Origin: Knoellia flava TL1
GTDB lineage: Bacteria > Actinomycetota > Actinomycetes > Actinomycetales > Dermatophilaceae
Direction: 5' to 3'
NCBI RefSeq assembly: GCF_000768675.1
Contig: NZ_AVPI01000020.1
Span: forward strand, 1 to 64,000
Length of the DNA stretch: 64,000 nucleotides
The notes below the pieces were generated by a model. That model did no database searches. It saw only the letters and a program-made list of their open reading frames with translations, and was not told where the DNA came from. Made by a program: the position numbers and the translations under genes. Below, piece after piece: positions 42,817-52,690 of this stretch. The stretch's first letter is position 1. The number at the start of each line of letters is the position of its first letter.

Positions 42817-44838
42817 ATGAAGACCTCGGCCCGACCTGGCACACCCATGCGCGCGAGGGGATGGGGCCGGCGCGCCGGGCTGGCCGTCGTGACCGGTGCG
42901 ACCGCACTGGCCGTCCTCGCATCGACCGGCTCGCCGGGAGCGGCCGCGAGCGGGACCGCCCGCGAGCCGATCCCCGTTCTGCCCGCCCTGCCCGAGGTCG
43001 GCATCAGCCAGTTCGGCTCGGGAGTCACCCACGTCGACCCCGTGGCGAAGCCCGCGACCGACATGGGCGCGCGACTGAGTGCGCCGCAGGGGCAGCGCTC
43101 GAGCACCGGAGAGGCGATCGCGGCCGGCACCTACGCGTGCTCGGGGTTCGGCGGAGTCGACAGGTCCACGAGCCCGTACGAGATCACCCGCGACATCTAC
43201 GAGTGGGGTGGCTTCGCGGCATACAGGGTGGGCAACGGCGCGGGGGACGTCAACTGGCGGCTCAACCCCTACAACAACCCGTCGTGGTACATGTGGCTCC
43301 ACTCGCTGCGCTGGCTCGGCCAGGGCATCATGCAGGCGTCCACCGGTGACGTCGCGATGCTCGACCGGGTCGGCGTGACGATCCAGGACTGGATCCGCGA
43401 CAACCCGTACTCGTGGAAGGGCGACGTCGGCGCGTGGGAGTCGACGATGCACCGGACCAACGTCCTCGTCTGCTACCGCCATGCGGTGCTCAACGCGCTC
43501 GGCGTCACCACCCTCCCGGCCAAGTACGCCTGGGTCGACACGTCACTGCGCAACCACGCGACCTTCCTCGTCAACAACTGGTCGGGGGCGTGGAACCACG
43601 GCACCGACGAGAGCCTCGTGCTCTTCGGGGTGGGCTGCCTGCTCGAGCGCCAGGACTACCGAGACCTCGCCGTGAGCCGGCTCGAGCAGGGCATCACGAC
43701 GTCCATCGACTCACAGGGCTCGACGAACGAGCAGTCGACGGCCTACGCCCAGTTCAACTACCACCTCTGGGGCCGTGCCGAGGAGGTCCTGAGGGCCTGC
43801 GGGACCGACCCGGGGTCGACGATCGGCCAGCGTCGCACCCTGATGGCGACGTGGCTGGCCCACGCCACGAACAGTCTCGGCGCGTTCCACCAGATCGGTG
43901 ACTCCGAGGTGGTCCGCACCTCCAACGCACCGGGCACGCCCATCGAGTACCCCGCCACCAACGGCGCCTCGGGGACCCCGCCGACCACCCGGACCGCCGC
44001 GTACTCGCGTGGCTACGTCTTCGGTCGCACGACGTGGGGGGATGCGCGCACGACCTTCCGCAACGCGTCGAGCTACAGCATCCGCTACGGGCCGCCTCGG
44101 GCCCTGCACGGCCACAACGACCACACCGCGATCACCTACACCTCGCGCGGGCGAGACGTCGTCATCGACTCGGGCCACGCCGGCTACCAGAACGACCAGT
44201 GGCGGGTCTGGGCCAAGAGCCGCCGCGCGCACAGCTCGCTCGCCACACCGCTGAGCCCGGAGGCCGCGCCGACGACGACGCTGCGACGCTCGCTCGTCGC
44301 GTCGAACTGGGAGTTCTACGAGTTCGCCGACTCCCCGGCCGCCGGTATCAACCGCACGCGGGCGGTGACCTTCCTGCGCGACCCCGACCTCTTCGTCACG
44401 CTGGACCGCGCGAGCTCGACGACAGCGCAGCAGTTCCAGACGAACTGGCACCTGCCCTCCGACGAGAGCGCGACGATCTACTCACGAACGACGGCCATCT
44501 CGCAGGCGCCGGGTGCGGCGAGCCGGACGATCCTCTTCCAGCTGCCCTACAAGCAGGCGCTGCCCCCCGGTGCCCTGCTCGTCCAGAAGGGCCAGACGTC
44601 GCCGATCCAGGGTTGGCACTACCCCAACATCACCCAGCGCAAGCCCGCGCCGAACGTGCTCCTCGCGCGCTCGGGATACTCCGCGTCGATCCTCAGCTTC
44701 GTCGTCCCGGTGGGACCCACGGCAGGCGTCGGGTATGCCGTGCGCCAGGTCGGCACCTCGACCGTCATCGACCTCACGGTCGAGGGCAAGAAGGTGTCGG
44801 TGTCCGTCAGTGCGGGCGGCGCCATCTCGCGGCTCTGA
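42817..44838 (+). CDS. Secreted heparinase II/III-family polysaccharide lyase (putative)
   Basis: 673 residues. A signal peptide (about 1-42, ending GAAAS) precedes an alpha-helical toroid with [18 protein letters not shown] and [19 protein letters not shown]. The C-terminal half has the heparinase-type beta-sandwich motif [18 protein letters not shown] and [11 protein letters not shown], including the histidines expected at the active site. Likely cleaves an acidic polysaccharide outside the cell; the substrate could be heparin-like, alginate-like or an exopolysaccharide. I chose the ATG at 42817 because the signal peptide begins there. Convergent with the next gene, 11 bases apart. Confidence 0.78.
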   Translation: MKTSARPGTPMRARGWGRRAGLAVVTGATALAVLASTGSPGAAASGTAREPIPVLPALPEVGISQFGSGVTHVDPVAKPATDMGARLSAPQGQRSSTGEAIAAGTYACSGFGGVDRSTSPYEITRDIYEWGGFAAYRVGNGAGDVNWRLNPYNNPSWYMWLHSLRWLGQGIMQASTGDVAMLDRVGVTIQDWIRDNPYSWKGDVGAWESTMHRTNVLVCYRHAVLNALGVTTLPAKYAWVDTSLRNHATFLVNNWSGAWNHGTDESLVLFGVGCLLERQDYRDLAVSRLEQGITTSIDSQGSTNEQSTAYAQFNYHLWGRAEEVLRACGTDPGSTIGQRRTLMATWLAHATNSLGAFHQIGDSEVVRTSNAPGTPIEYPATNGASGTPPTTRTAAYSRGYVFGRTTWGDARTTFRNASSYSIRYGPPRALHGHNDHTAITYTSRGRDVVIDSGHAGYQNDQWRVWAKSRRAHSSLATPLSPEAAPTTTLRRSLVASNWEFYEFADSPAAGINRTRAVTFLRDPDLFVTLDRASSTTAQQFQTNWHLPSDESATIYSRTTAISQAPGAASRTILFQLPYKQALPPGALLVQKGQTSPIQGWHYPNITQRKPAPNVLLARSGYSASILSFVVPVGPTAGVGYAVRQVGTSTVIDLTVEGKKVSVSVSAGGAISRL

Positions 44839-44849
44839 CCCGATCTCGC

Positions 44850-47291
44850 TCAGTCGACACCCACCTCGACGGGTAGGCTCGGCGGTTGCACGCGGACGGG
44901 AGCAGACGTCACCTTGCCCGTCGCCGGGGCTGACGGCGTGCTGCCGGGGATGCCCGGCATCTCGATGCCTCCTCGCCCGACCCAGCCCATGACGTTGCGC
45001 ATCATCGTCGAGACGGCGGCGCGGCTCGTCTCCGGCGGCTCCACGACCTTCCACGCCGCCGGGCACACCCCGCCGAGGAAGCAGCCGTAGGCGAAGGTCG
45101 ACCCGTTGAAGACACGGGCCCCGGACGGCGCCGTCGACGTCGTCATGTCGAACGTCTGGGACACGCCCGACCGGAAGCACCACGCGCTGCCATGAACCTG
45201 CACGGCGTGTGTCGGTGAGCGCCAGACGCTCGGGTGCACGAAGTCCTGCTCTCCGGCGATGAACCCCGGCACGACCGTGCCCAGGGGCAGACCCTGGAAG
45301 AGGAAGCTGCCGTTCGTCACGAGGTCGTCCTTGACGGCACAGCCGTACTGCGCCCCCAGGATCGTCTGTTCGTGGTGGCCCAGACCCGACCAACGCCACG
45401 TCGAGCTCATGGGCCACGACGTCCAGCGGTCGATGTCCCACTCCCTCAGGCTCGGGCGGTAGGAGATTCTGCGGTAGATCGTGTTGGCACCCAGGTTGGC
45501 GACGTTGACACCTGCGGCGATTGCCTGGGTCAGTGCGGCACGCATCCCGAGGGACCAGTACTCGTCGTGTGCGGGCAGCACGAGGGTGCGGGCGCGCTGC
45601 GGCAGCTGGCCCCCGAAGCGCTCGAGGTCCTGGTCGGTCCAGTAGGTGACGTCGATCCCCTGGCTCTCCGCCCAGCGGACCAGGCCGAGCTCGAGGGGAA
45701 GGAACTGTCCTGAGCCCTGGCCCTCGGCATACGGTCGGTCGCTCGAGAGGCGCCCGGACCCGGGCGTGGAGTAGAAGCTGTTGCCGCCCCAGCGGTTGTA
45801 GGCCTGCCAGGTCGCCGTGGCCTGCTGCACGAGGACGTCGTGCGTCGTGCCGGTGTCGTCGCGCACCGTGAGGGGCACGTACGTCTGCTCGGTGGCGTTC
45901 TCGATGCGCAGGAGGTAGGTGCCCGGGACGAAGGTGTCGTCGACCGGCACCTGCAGCGTCGTCGACCACGGGGCACTGGTCATGGCCAGGTCACGGCCTT
46001 GCGCGTCCGTCCCTCCGGTGACCGAGTCCGGCTGGCTGACCGGGGCCAGGGGCGCCGGTGTGCTCCAGACGCGCCGGGCGCCGAGACCGCCGTAGTGGCC
46101 CATGCGGAACGCCGTGACACCGTAGGGAGTGTCGGACCGCACCCTGAGGCCGACGACGTCCCCGCATGCCGCCGAGTCGGTGGTGGCATATGCCGCCAGG
46201 GCCGTGGCGGTCGTGCTCGCGATCGTCCAGCCGGGATCCCCGGTCCGCAGGTTCTCCTCGACGGTGCTCGGCCACTCACGGGGGCAGCCCGCTGCTGTCG
46301 CCGGCAGCGGCTCGACCGGGACTGCGGGCATCGGCGCTGGCGGCACGTAGGCGACGCCGAAGCTCGTGCTCCCGCTTCCCAGAGAGGTCACGAGGTCCCT
46401 CGCGCGTGCCGTCAGCCCCACCGTCGAGCTCGAGGGCGTCGCCGAGGTGACGAGGCCGTGGACCGGCACGGCCAGCCTGGCGCCCACGCCCACCCAGAGG
46501 TCTCCCCGGGACGAGGTCCAGGCGACGAGCCCCGACGACAGCGTGGTCAGGGTGCCGTTCACGGTGCTCAGCCGTCCGCCGCTCCCGGCAGGCAGGCGCA
46601 TCTCGATCCGGCGCAGCCAGCCGGCTCGAGCGACCGTGCCGCGATAGGTCAGCGACAGCGTCGTCGCCGGGGGCGCGGTCGACGGTGTCACCGAGACCAC
46701 GACGACGGGCGGTGTGGTGGCGAAGGCGGCATATCCCGACGTCAGTGTGAGACCGGCGGTGGACTTCGCCGCCAGTGCGAGGCTCCAGGACGCCACGGCG
46801 CTCGGCATGGTGAGTCCGTAGACCGGGATGGCCAGACGAGTCCCCGGGCTCACGACGGGAGGGCGGCTGGCGGTCCACCTGAGGTAGCCCGGCGAAGGGG
46901 TCGTCAGTGTCCCGTTGACCGACGTCGGCCGTCCGACGGATCCCGGTGGGATGGCGAACGTGACGCTGGCCAGCGTCCCTGCACGGACGACGGTGGCGCG
47001 GTAGGACAAGGTGGTGGGCGCGCCCGCTGGGGCCGTGGAGGGCGTGACGGACACCTCCGGCAGGACCGTCGCCGCCTGTGGCGTGACGACCGCCGAGGCC
47101 GGCGTGACCGTCGCGCCACCCTGCCGCGCGATGGTCACCTCAGCGGCCGCTCCCCGGGACGACGGCCCGCCCATCGCCCACGCCAGGCCCAGCACGGTGA
47201 GCACCGCCACGGCGCGCGCACGTCCTCCGCGTCCCCCGGCTCGCTGGGGGGCGTGGCCGTCGGTCCGTCCGACAGCATCCTCGTCCGGCAT
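44850..47291 (-). CDS. Large secreted protein with two N-terminal repeats and a dimethylformamidase-beta-like domain
   Basis: 813 residues. A signal peptide (about 24-50) precedes two homologous beta-rich repeats (about 79-195 and 199-316), each with VTPSTAP near its start and VNGTLTT in the middle. The C-terminal region (about 338-790) matches the domain of the N,N-dimethylformamidase beta subunit: DVVGLRVRSDTPYGVTAFRMG, RMGHYGG, YNRWGGNSFY, LVLPAHDEYW and GHHEQ. No alpha subunit is nearby, so amide hydrolysis is doubtful; secreted relatives lie in surface-polysaccharide regions. ATG at 47291 starts the signal peptide. Confidence 0.75.
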   Translation of the reverse strand: MPDEDAVGRTDGHAPQRAGGRGGRARAVAVLTVLGLAWAMGGPSSRGAAAEVTIARQGGATVTPASAVVTPQAATVLPEVSVTPSTAPAGAPTTLSYRATVVRAGTLASVTFAIPPGSVGRPTSVNGTLTTPSPGYLRWTASRPPVVSPGTRLAIPVYGLTMPSAVASWSLALAAKSTAGLTLTSGYAAFATTPPVVVVSVTPSTAPPATTLSLTYRGTVARAGWLRRIEMRLPAGSGGRLSTVNGTLTTLSSGLVAWTSSRGDLWVGVGARLAVPVHGLVTSATPSSSTVGLTARARDLVTSLGSGSTSFGVAYVPPAPMPAVPVEPLPATAAGCPREWPSTVEENLRTGDPGWTIASTTATALAAYATTDSAACGDVVGLRVRSDTPYGVTAFRMGHYGGLGARRVWSTPAPLAPVSQPDSVTGGTDAQGRDLAMTSAPWSTTLQVPVDDTFVPGTYLLRIENATEQTYVPLTVRDDTGTTHDVLVQQATATWQAYNRWGGNSFYSTPGSGRLSSDRPYAEGQGSGQFLPLELGLVRWAESQGIDVTYWTDQDLERFGGQLPQRARTLVLPAHDEYWSLGMRAALTQAIAAGVNVANLGANTIYRRISYRPSLREWDIDRWTSWPMSSTWRWSGLGHHEQTILGAQYGCAVKDDLVTNGSFLFQGLPLGTVVPGFIAGEQDFVHPSVWRSPTHAVQVHGSAWCFRSGVSQTFDMTTSTAPSGARVFNGSTFAYGCFLGGVCPAAWKVVEPPETSRAAVSTMMRNVMGWVGRGGIEMPGIPGSTPSAPATGKVTSAPVRVQPPSLPVEVGVD

Positions 47292-47525
47292 CCGCGCTCC
47301 CCTGTGGCTGACGAGGCCGTCTGTTCGACCTTCCACCAGAGTCGTGGCCCGGGAGGCGGCGCGAGCGCGCCCCAGCGGAGATGACGAGGACGTGCCATCC
47401 GCGGGACGTCCGCACAGGTCAGACGGGTCACGGCGACACATCCGGTCGGGTCGTCGGGGTCCGTCCGTCGACGCCGCTACGTAGGGTGGGGACCGTCCGG
47501 AATCCCGCCCGAGAGAGGTCCAGTC

Positions 47526-48341
47526 ATGCCCGACACGCCCACACTCGCCGTCCACCACGAGGACACCGGCGGTGACGGACGGCCGGTCGTCCTCATCCAC
47601 GGCTGGCCGCTGTCCGGCGCCTCGTGGAAGGACACCGTCCCCGCGCTCACCGCTGCCGGCCTGCGCGTCATCACCTACGACCGACGCGGCTTCGGCCAGT
47701 CCGCACCCGACGCCGGCGGCCGCTACGACTACGACTCGCTCACCTCCGACCTCGCCGACCTCATCGAGCGGCTCGACCTGCGCGACGTCTCGCTCGTCGG
47801 GTTCTCGATGGGCGGTGGCGAGGTGGCGCGCTACGTCGGCACGCACGGCGAGGACCGCGTGCACAGCCTCGTCTTCGCCGGCGCGATCCCGCCGTGGCTG
47901 CTCAAGAGCGACGAGAACCCCGACGGCGGGCTTCCCCGCGAGGAGGCCGAGAAGATGCAGGAGGGCCTGCGCGCCGACCGCGAGGGCTTCCTCGACGAGT
48001 TCACGACGAACTTCTTCAGTGCCGACGGGGACCTCAAGGTCACGCAGGAGCAGCGCGAGGAGGCCAAGTCGCTCGCCGCCCAGGCGGACCTCGACGCCGC
48101 CGTCGCGTGCATCGCGTCGTGGCTCGAGGACTTCACCGGCGACCTCGCCAAGGTCACGGTGCCCACCCTCGTCATCCACGGCGACTCCGACGCCATCGTG
48201 CCGCTCGAGGTCTCCGGCCAGCGGACCCACGAGCAGGTCAGTGGGAGTGAGCTCGTCGTCCTCGAGAAGGGTCCGCACGGCATCAACGTCAGCCACCGCG
48301 ACGAGTTCAACGAGGCCCTGGTCTCCTTCCTCACCACGTGA
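47526..48341 (+). CDS. Alpha/beta hydrolase, haloperoxidase/perhydrolase-like
   Basis: 271 residues. The oxyanion loop VLIHGWPLSG, nucleophile elbow VGFSMGGGEVARYV, acid in VIHGDSDAIVP and histidine in KGPHGINVSH form a complete catalytic triad of the cofactor-free chloroperoxidase type. These enzymes are mostly esterases in vivo. GAGAGAGG-like purines precede the ATG. The spacer 47292-47525 to the divergent secreted-protein gene shows TAGGGT (47485-47490) as a weak -10 and nothing else clear. Confidence 0.9.
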   Translation: MPDTPTLAVHHEDTGGDGRPVVLIHGWPLSGASWKDTVPALTAAGLRVITYDRRGFGQSAPDAGGRYDYDSLTSDLADLIERLDLRDVSLVGFSMGGGEVARYVGTHGEDRVHSLVFAGAIPPWLLKSDENPDGGLPREEAEKMQEGLRADREGFLDEFTTNFFSADGDLKVTQEQREEAKSLAAQADLDAAVACIASWLEDFTGDLAKVTVPTLVIHGDSDAIVPLEVSGQRTHEQVSGSELVVLEKGPHGINVSHRDEFNEALVSFLTT

Positions 48342-49138
48342 ACGCGGCCGGTCGCGGCGTCGAGCCGCTCCAGTCCAGGGACGAGCTCGTCGCCGCGACC
48401 GCAGACCACCCTTTCGCCCGGTTCGACCTGTCCCGCACCGTCGTCGACCCGGGGCTGCGTGTCACGGGCACCGCCACCGTGGCCTGGGCCCAGCACTGGG
48501 CCGACGGTCGGCTCGGGGTCGTCGTGCTCGGCGACCCCGACGACGTGGCCGTGCTCGCAGCCGCCGACATCACCCGCGAGTGGGTGGAGCGGCTCGCCCC
48601 CGACCACGTCACCGCCCCCGTCGACGCCTACGAACCGCTGAGGGATGCCCTCGGCCTGCGTGGCGGCAACGCGTGGGACCGCATGTGGACGACGACTCCG
48701 CCACCGGCCGTCGCGGCCGAGGGCGAGGTCGTCCCCCAGGACGGCGACGACGACGAGCTCACCGACTTCGTGCGCGCGCACAACCCGCACCCGCACGCCC
48801 TCCCCGGCCAGAGCTCCCACCAGCGCTGGGTCGTCGTGCGCGACGCAGGCCGCCTCGTCGCCTGCGGCTGCACCGAACCCGGCAACGCCGTCGTGCCGCT
48901 CATCGGCGGCATCGTCGTCGACACGACGCAGCGGGGACGTGGGCTGGGAGCCGCCGTGACGGCATACCTCACGAGGGACGGCATCGAGCGGACCGGCGCG
49001 TGCACGCTCGGGGTCTTCGCCGACAACGCTCACGCGCGCGGTCTCTACGAGCGGCTCGGATACGCCGTCGGGCTGCGGGCGCGCACCGGCTTCCGGGTCA
49101 GGTCTGGGAGCCGCGGACCTTCTCGAGGCGGGCGGTGA
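48338..49138 (+). CDS. GNAT-family N-acetyltransferase with N-terminal extension
   Basis: 266 residues. The C-terminal GNAT domain has IGGIVVDTTQRGRGLGAAVTA as motif A and NAHARGLYERLGYAV as motif B; the first 130 residues look like a degenerate second GNAT-like half. Substrate unknown. GTG start shares 4 bases with the hydrolase stop, so the two are coupled. Its 3' end overlaps the convergent RelA/SpoT-domain gene by 41 bases. Confidence 0.83.
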   Translation: MNAAGRGVEPLQSRDELVAATADHPFARFDLSRTVVDPGLRVTGTATVAWAQHWADGRLGVVVLGDPDDVAVLAAADITREWVERLAPDHVTAPVDAYEPLRDALGLRGGNAWDRMWTTTPPPAVAAEGEVVPQDGDDDELTDFVRAHNPHPHALPGQSSHQRWVVVRDAGRLVACGCTEPGNAVVPLIGGIVVDTTQRGRGLGAAVTAYLTRDGIERTGACTLGVFADNAHARGLYERLGYAVGLRARTGFRVRSGSRGPSRGGR

Positions 49139-50099
49139 GGGACTCGACGCGGTGCGCGTTGCCGTGGAGGTTGATGTAGCGCGGCCCGAAGACGGCGAGC
49201 AGCACGTCGTCGAGGCGGCGCACGGCACCGGCGGGATAGCGGTAGTCCATCCGCTCGTTGATGCCCTGCGCGTCGACCGTGCCGAGGAGCCCGCCGAGCT
49301 CGTCGAGCGAGGTGATGCCGAGCTCGAGCAGCAGCCCGGAGATCCACGAGTAGTGGTCGGTGCGCGACCACCCGGCGTCGCTGAAGTGCGCGGTGAGGAA
49401 GGCGGCGAGGTCGGCGCCGCCGATCCGCGGGTCGTCGTCGAGGCTGCCCGTGTCGAGCAGGCTGCCCGCCTGGAGGCGGTCGCTGATCGCGGTGAACTCG
49501 CGGTCGGCGAGCTCGAGCAGGCCTGCGGCGAGGGTGAACCGGCGGTCGAGGTCGCTCACGTCGGCCGCGGGCACGGAGCCCTTGTAGCGGACGTCGTGCT
49601 CGAACTCGGCCCACGCGTGCTGGAGGATCGTGCGCACCTGCACCGATGCGGAGCGGCCCTTGAGGTGTGCGTATGCCGGGTCTCTCGCCTCGTCGTCGAG
49701 CGTCACGAGGAGGTGCCGGCTCGAATAGCCGAAGCGGCCCTGCTGGGCGGTCTCACGGCCGAGGTCGCGGTCGTCGAGGACGCTGAACTCGCCGGCGAGG
49801 AGGTCGGCCACCGCGGCGACGTCGCGCTGGAGGTAGGTGACGACGCGCACGCCGACCTGGTCGGTGATCTCGGTGAGCGGGTCGGCGTAGGCCGGCCGGT
49901 CGTCGACCATCCGCGACGCCTTGCCGGCGAAGGAGGCGACGCTCTTGGCGCGACCCGTGACGCTGACGTAGTTGATGCCGGCGTCGTCGAGGAGCGCGGT
50001 GACCATGACGACGAACTGGTCGGCCACCTGGCGCAGCTCGGGCTGGAGCTGCGCGTAGCGCTGGACCGCGTCGTGCACCGACGCAGGCTGCTCGGTCAC
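49098..50099 (-). CDS. RelA/SpoT-domain (small alarmone synthetase-like) protein
   Basis: 333 residues. The synthetase domain (about 10-190) has RAKSVASFAGKASRM, TDQVGVRVVTYLQRDV, RFGYSSRHLLVTL and VQVRTILQHAWAEFEHDVRYK, the standard (p)ppGpp synthetase pattern. There is no HD hydrolase, TGS or ACT domain; a 140-residue C-terminal helical extension of unknown role follows. Likely a small alarmone synthetase, but nucleotide preference is not readable. GTG start shares 4 bases with the HAD gene stop. Confidence 0.85.
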   Translation of the reverse strand: MTEQPASVHDAVQRYAQLQPELRQVADQFVVMVTALLDDAGINYVSVTGRAKSVASFAGKASRMVDDRPAYADPLTEITDQVGVRVVTYLQRDVAAVADLLAGEFSVLDDRDLGRETAQQGRFGYSSRHLLVTLDDEARDPAYAHLKGRSASVQVRTILQHAWAEFEHDVRYKGSVPAADVSDLDRRFTLAAGLLELADREFTAISDRLQAGSLLDTGSLDDDPRIGGADLAAFLTAHFSDAGWSRTDHYSWISGLLLELGITSLDELGGLLGTVDAQGINERMDYRYPAGAVRRLDDVLLAVFGPRYINLHGNAHRVESLTARLEKVRGSQT

Positions 50100-50746
50100 G
50101 GGGCCCACCCGAGGGCGGCGCGCAGGCCTGCGACCCCGGAGGCGGGGTCGTGGTGCACCGCGCGGATGCCGAGGTCGCGCGCGGTCTCGACGTTGGCGAG
50201 GTTGTCGTCGACGAACCCGACGGTGCCGGCGTCGGCGAGCGCGATGCCGAGGCCGTCGAGCACCCGCTCGAAGTAGGCCGGCTCCGGCTTCATCGCACCG
50301 AGGTCGCACGAGTAGAACGACCGTGAGAAGACGTCGTCGTAGCCGAAGGTGCGGCGCAGGAAGGCCTTGCGTTGGTCCTGCTGGTTCGTCGCGAGGACGC
50401 ACGTCACGCCGGAAGCGGCGACCTCGCGCACGAGCTCGACCGCGGCCGGGTCGCCGTCGACCTGCTCCCAGAGACCGAGCAGGTCGTCGAGCGTCGCGGT
50501 GACCTCGGGTCGCTCGTCCAGCAGCCGCGCCAGCGACTCCCGGAACGGCTCCTCACCGCGCAGGGCGGGGATCTCGGCGGCGAAGAGCGCCTCGGCGAAG
50601 CCGGGGCCGCCCCACTCCTCCAGCCGCGGCCGCCACTCGTGGCGGGGGTGCTGGAGCACGCCGTCGGCGTCCCAGAGCAGGACGCCGACGGGGCGCGCGG
50701 AGTCCAGCGGCCGCGCCTGCACGGAGAGGTCGGCCGCCGAGGACAT
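50096..50746 (-). CDS. HAD-superfamily hydrolase
   Basis: 216 residues. Motif I LLWDADGVLQHP, motif II ATNQQDQ, motif III Lys in GAMKPEPAYF and motif IV TVGFVDDNLANVE: all four catalytic motifs are present with a small helical cap. Substrate unknown; phosphoglycolate- or sugar-phosphate-type phosphatases share this form. The ATG overlaps the aspS stop by one base, so it is coupled to aspS and to the RelA/SpoT gene after it. Confidence 0.9.
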   Translation of the reverse strand: MSSAADLSVQARPLDSARPVGVLLWDADGVLQHPRHEWRPRLEEWGGPGFAEALFAAEIPALRGEEPFRESLARLLDERPEVTATLDDLLGLWEQVDGDPAAVELVREVAASGVTCVLATNQQDQRKAFLRRTFGYDDVFSRSFYSCDLGAMKPEPAYFERVLDGLGIALADAGTVGFVDDNLANVETARDLGIRAVHHDPASGVAGLRAALGWAP

Positions 50747-52539
50747 CAGGCCTTCTCGCCCGGCGCCTCGGGCTTGGCGTCGACGCCCGCCTCCTTGCGC
50801 TGCTCCGGCGTGATCGGCGCCGGTGCGGCGGTGAGCGGGTCGTAGCCCCCGCCCGACTTCGGGAAGGCGATGACGTCGCGGATCGACTCGGTGCCCGCGA
50901 GGAGCGAGACGATGCGGTCCCAGCCGAAGGCGATGCCGCCGTGCGGCGGGGCACCGAAGGCGAAGGCGTCGAGGAGGAAGCCGAACTTCTCCTGCGCCTC
51001 CTCGTCGGACAGGCCCATGACCTTGAAGACCCGCTCCTGCACGTCGCGGCGGTGGATACGGATCGACCCACCGCCGATCTCGTTGCCGTTGCAGACCATG
51101 TCGTAGGCGTAGGCGAGCGCGGGGCCCGGGTCGGTGTCGAAGGTGTCGAGGAACTCGGCCTTGGGCGAGGTGAACGCGTGGTGGACAGCGGTCCACGCTC
51201 CCCCGCCGACGGCGACGTCACCGGCGGCGACGGCCTCGGAGGCCGGCTCGAAGAGCGGCGCGTCGAGCACCCAGAGGAAGCTCCACGCGTCCTCGTCGAT
51301 GAGCTCGCAACGACGGCCGATCTCGAGGCGTGCGGCGCCGAGGAGCGCGCGCGAGGACTTGGTCGGGCCAGCGGCGAAGAAGACGCAGTCGCCCGGCTTC
51401 GCGCCGACGTGGGCGGCGAGGCCGGCCTTCTCCTCGTCGGAGAGGTTCTTGGCGACCGGGCCGCCGAGCTCGCCGTCCTCCTGGACGAGGACGTAGGCGA
51501 GGCCCTTGGCGCCGCGGCTCTTGGCCCAGTCCTGCCACGCGTCGAGCTGCTTGCGCGGCTGGCTCGCGCCGCCGGGCATGACGACGGCGCCGACGTACTC
51601 CGCCTGGAAGACCCGGAACGGGGTGTCCTTGAAATAGTCGGTGCACTCGACGAGCTCGTTGCCGAAGCGGAGGTCGGGCTTGTCCGAACCGAAGCGCTTC
51701 ATGGCGTCGGCGTAGGTCATCTGCTCGAACGGGGTCGGCAGGTCGACGCCGATGAGCTTCCACACCTCCTTGACGATCGCCTCACCGAGCTCGAGGACGT
51801 CCTCCTGCTCGACGAAGCTCATCTCGATGTCGAGCTGGGTGAACTCCGGCTGGCGGTCGGCGCGGAAGTCCTCGTCGCGGTAGCAGCGCGCGATCTGGTA
51901 GTAGCGCTCCATGCCGGCGACCATGAGCAGCTGCTTGAAGAGCTGCGGGCTCTGCGGCAGGGCGTACCACGAGCCCGGCGCGAGGCGTGCCGGCACGAGG
52001 AAGTCGCGCGCGCCCTCGGGCGTGGACCTGGTGAGGGTGGGCGTCTCGATCTCGACGAAGTCGCGCTCGCCGAGCACCGTGCGGGCAGCGGCGTTGACGC
52101 GCGAGCGCAGCCGGATCGCGGCACCGGCCGACGACGCACCCGGGCGGCGCAGGTCGAGGTAGCGGTGCTTGAGACGGGCTTCCTCGCCGACCGTGACGCG
52201 CTCGTCGATCTGGAACGGCAGCGGGGCGCTCGGCGCGAGCACCTCGATCGCGGAGGCGACGACCTCGATCTCGCCGGTGGGCAGGTCGGGGTTGACGTTG
52301 GCCTCGGTGCGCGCGACGACCTCGCCCGTCACCTTGATGCAGAACTCGGCACGCAGGTCGTGCGCAGCCCCCGTGAGGACCTCGTCACGCGCGACGACCT
52401 GGACGACGCCGCTCGCGTCCCGCAGGTCGATGAACGCCACCCCACCGTGATCCCGACGCTTGGCCACCCAACCGGTGAGCGTGACGGTCGAGCTGGTGGA
52501 GTCGGCGCGCAGGGTGCCGGCCTCGTGGGTGCGGAGCAC
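50746..52539 (-). CDS. aspS: Aspartyl-tRNA synthetase
   Basis: 597 residues, bacterial form with the GAD insertion domain. N-terminal OB fold ([23 protein letters not shown] cut here to [11 protein letters not shown]), class-II motif 2 [20 protein letters not shown] and motif 3 [14 protein letters not shown]-terminus is an Ala/Pro/Glu-rich tail. GTG start with GAAGGAC 8 bases upstream. Many actinobacterial AspRS are non-discriminating; I cannot tell here. Confidence 0.97.
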   Translation of the reverse strand: MLRTHEAGTLRADSTSSTVTLTGWVAKRRDHGGVAFIDLRDASGVVQVVARDEVLTGAAHDLRAEFCIKVTGEVVARTEANVNPDLPTGEIEVVASAIEVLAPSAPLPFQIDERVTVGEEARLKHRYLDLRRPGASSAGAAIRLRSRVNAAARTVLGERDFVEIETPTLTRSTPEGARDFLVPARLAPGSWYALPQSPQLFKQLLMVAGMERYYQIARCYRDEDFRADRQPEFTQLDIEMSFVEQEDVLELGEAIVKEVWKLIGVDLPTPFEQMTYADAMKRFGSDKPDLRFGNELVECTDYFKDTPFRVFQAEYVGAVVMPGGASQPRKQLDAWQDWAKSRGAKGLAYVLVQEDGELGGPVAKNLSDEEKAGLAAHVGAKPGDCVFFAAGPTKSSRALLGAARLEIGRRCELIDEDAWSFLWVLDAPLFEPASEAVAAGDVAVGGGAWTAVHHAFTSPKAEFLDTFDTDPGPALAYAYDMVCNGNEIGGGSIRIHRRDVQERVFKVMGLSDEEAQEKFGFLLDAFAFGAPPHGGIAFGWDRIVSLLAGTESIRDVIAFPKSGGGYDPLTAAPAPITPEQRKEAGVDAKPEAPGEKA

Positions 52540-52578
52540 GGGGAGGTCCTTCGGGACGGGGGTGGATGAACGCCCGTC

Positions 52579-52584
52579 ATCCTA
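52579..52584 (-). promoter_or_regulatory. Putative -10 box for aspS
   Basis: TAGGAT on the minus strand, 39 bases before the GTG, preceded by CG as in the alaS box. No -35 match at usual spacing. Confidence 0.4.
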
Positions 52585-52624
52585 CGGAGTCGCACCCCAC
52601 GCGCACGAACCGGATTGTCGACGG

Positions 52625-52660
52625 ACGAGGGCCGCACCACGACTGTGGTGCGGCCCTCGT
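52625..52660. terminator. Perfect 16-bp stem-loop downstream of the LysM gene
   Basis: Arms ACGAGGGCCGCACCAC (52625-52640) and its exact complement (52645-52660) flank a GACT loop, 30 bases beyond the LysM-gene stop and upstream of the aspS promoter. Very stable and without a T-tract, as common for high-GC terminators. Confidence 0.8.
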
Positions 52661-52690
52661 GGCACCGCACGAGCGCGGTCGCCGTCCGGC

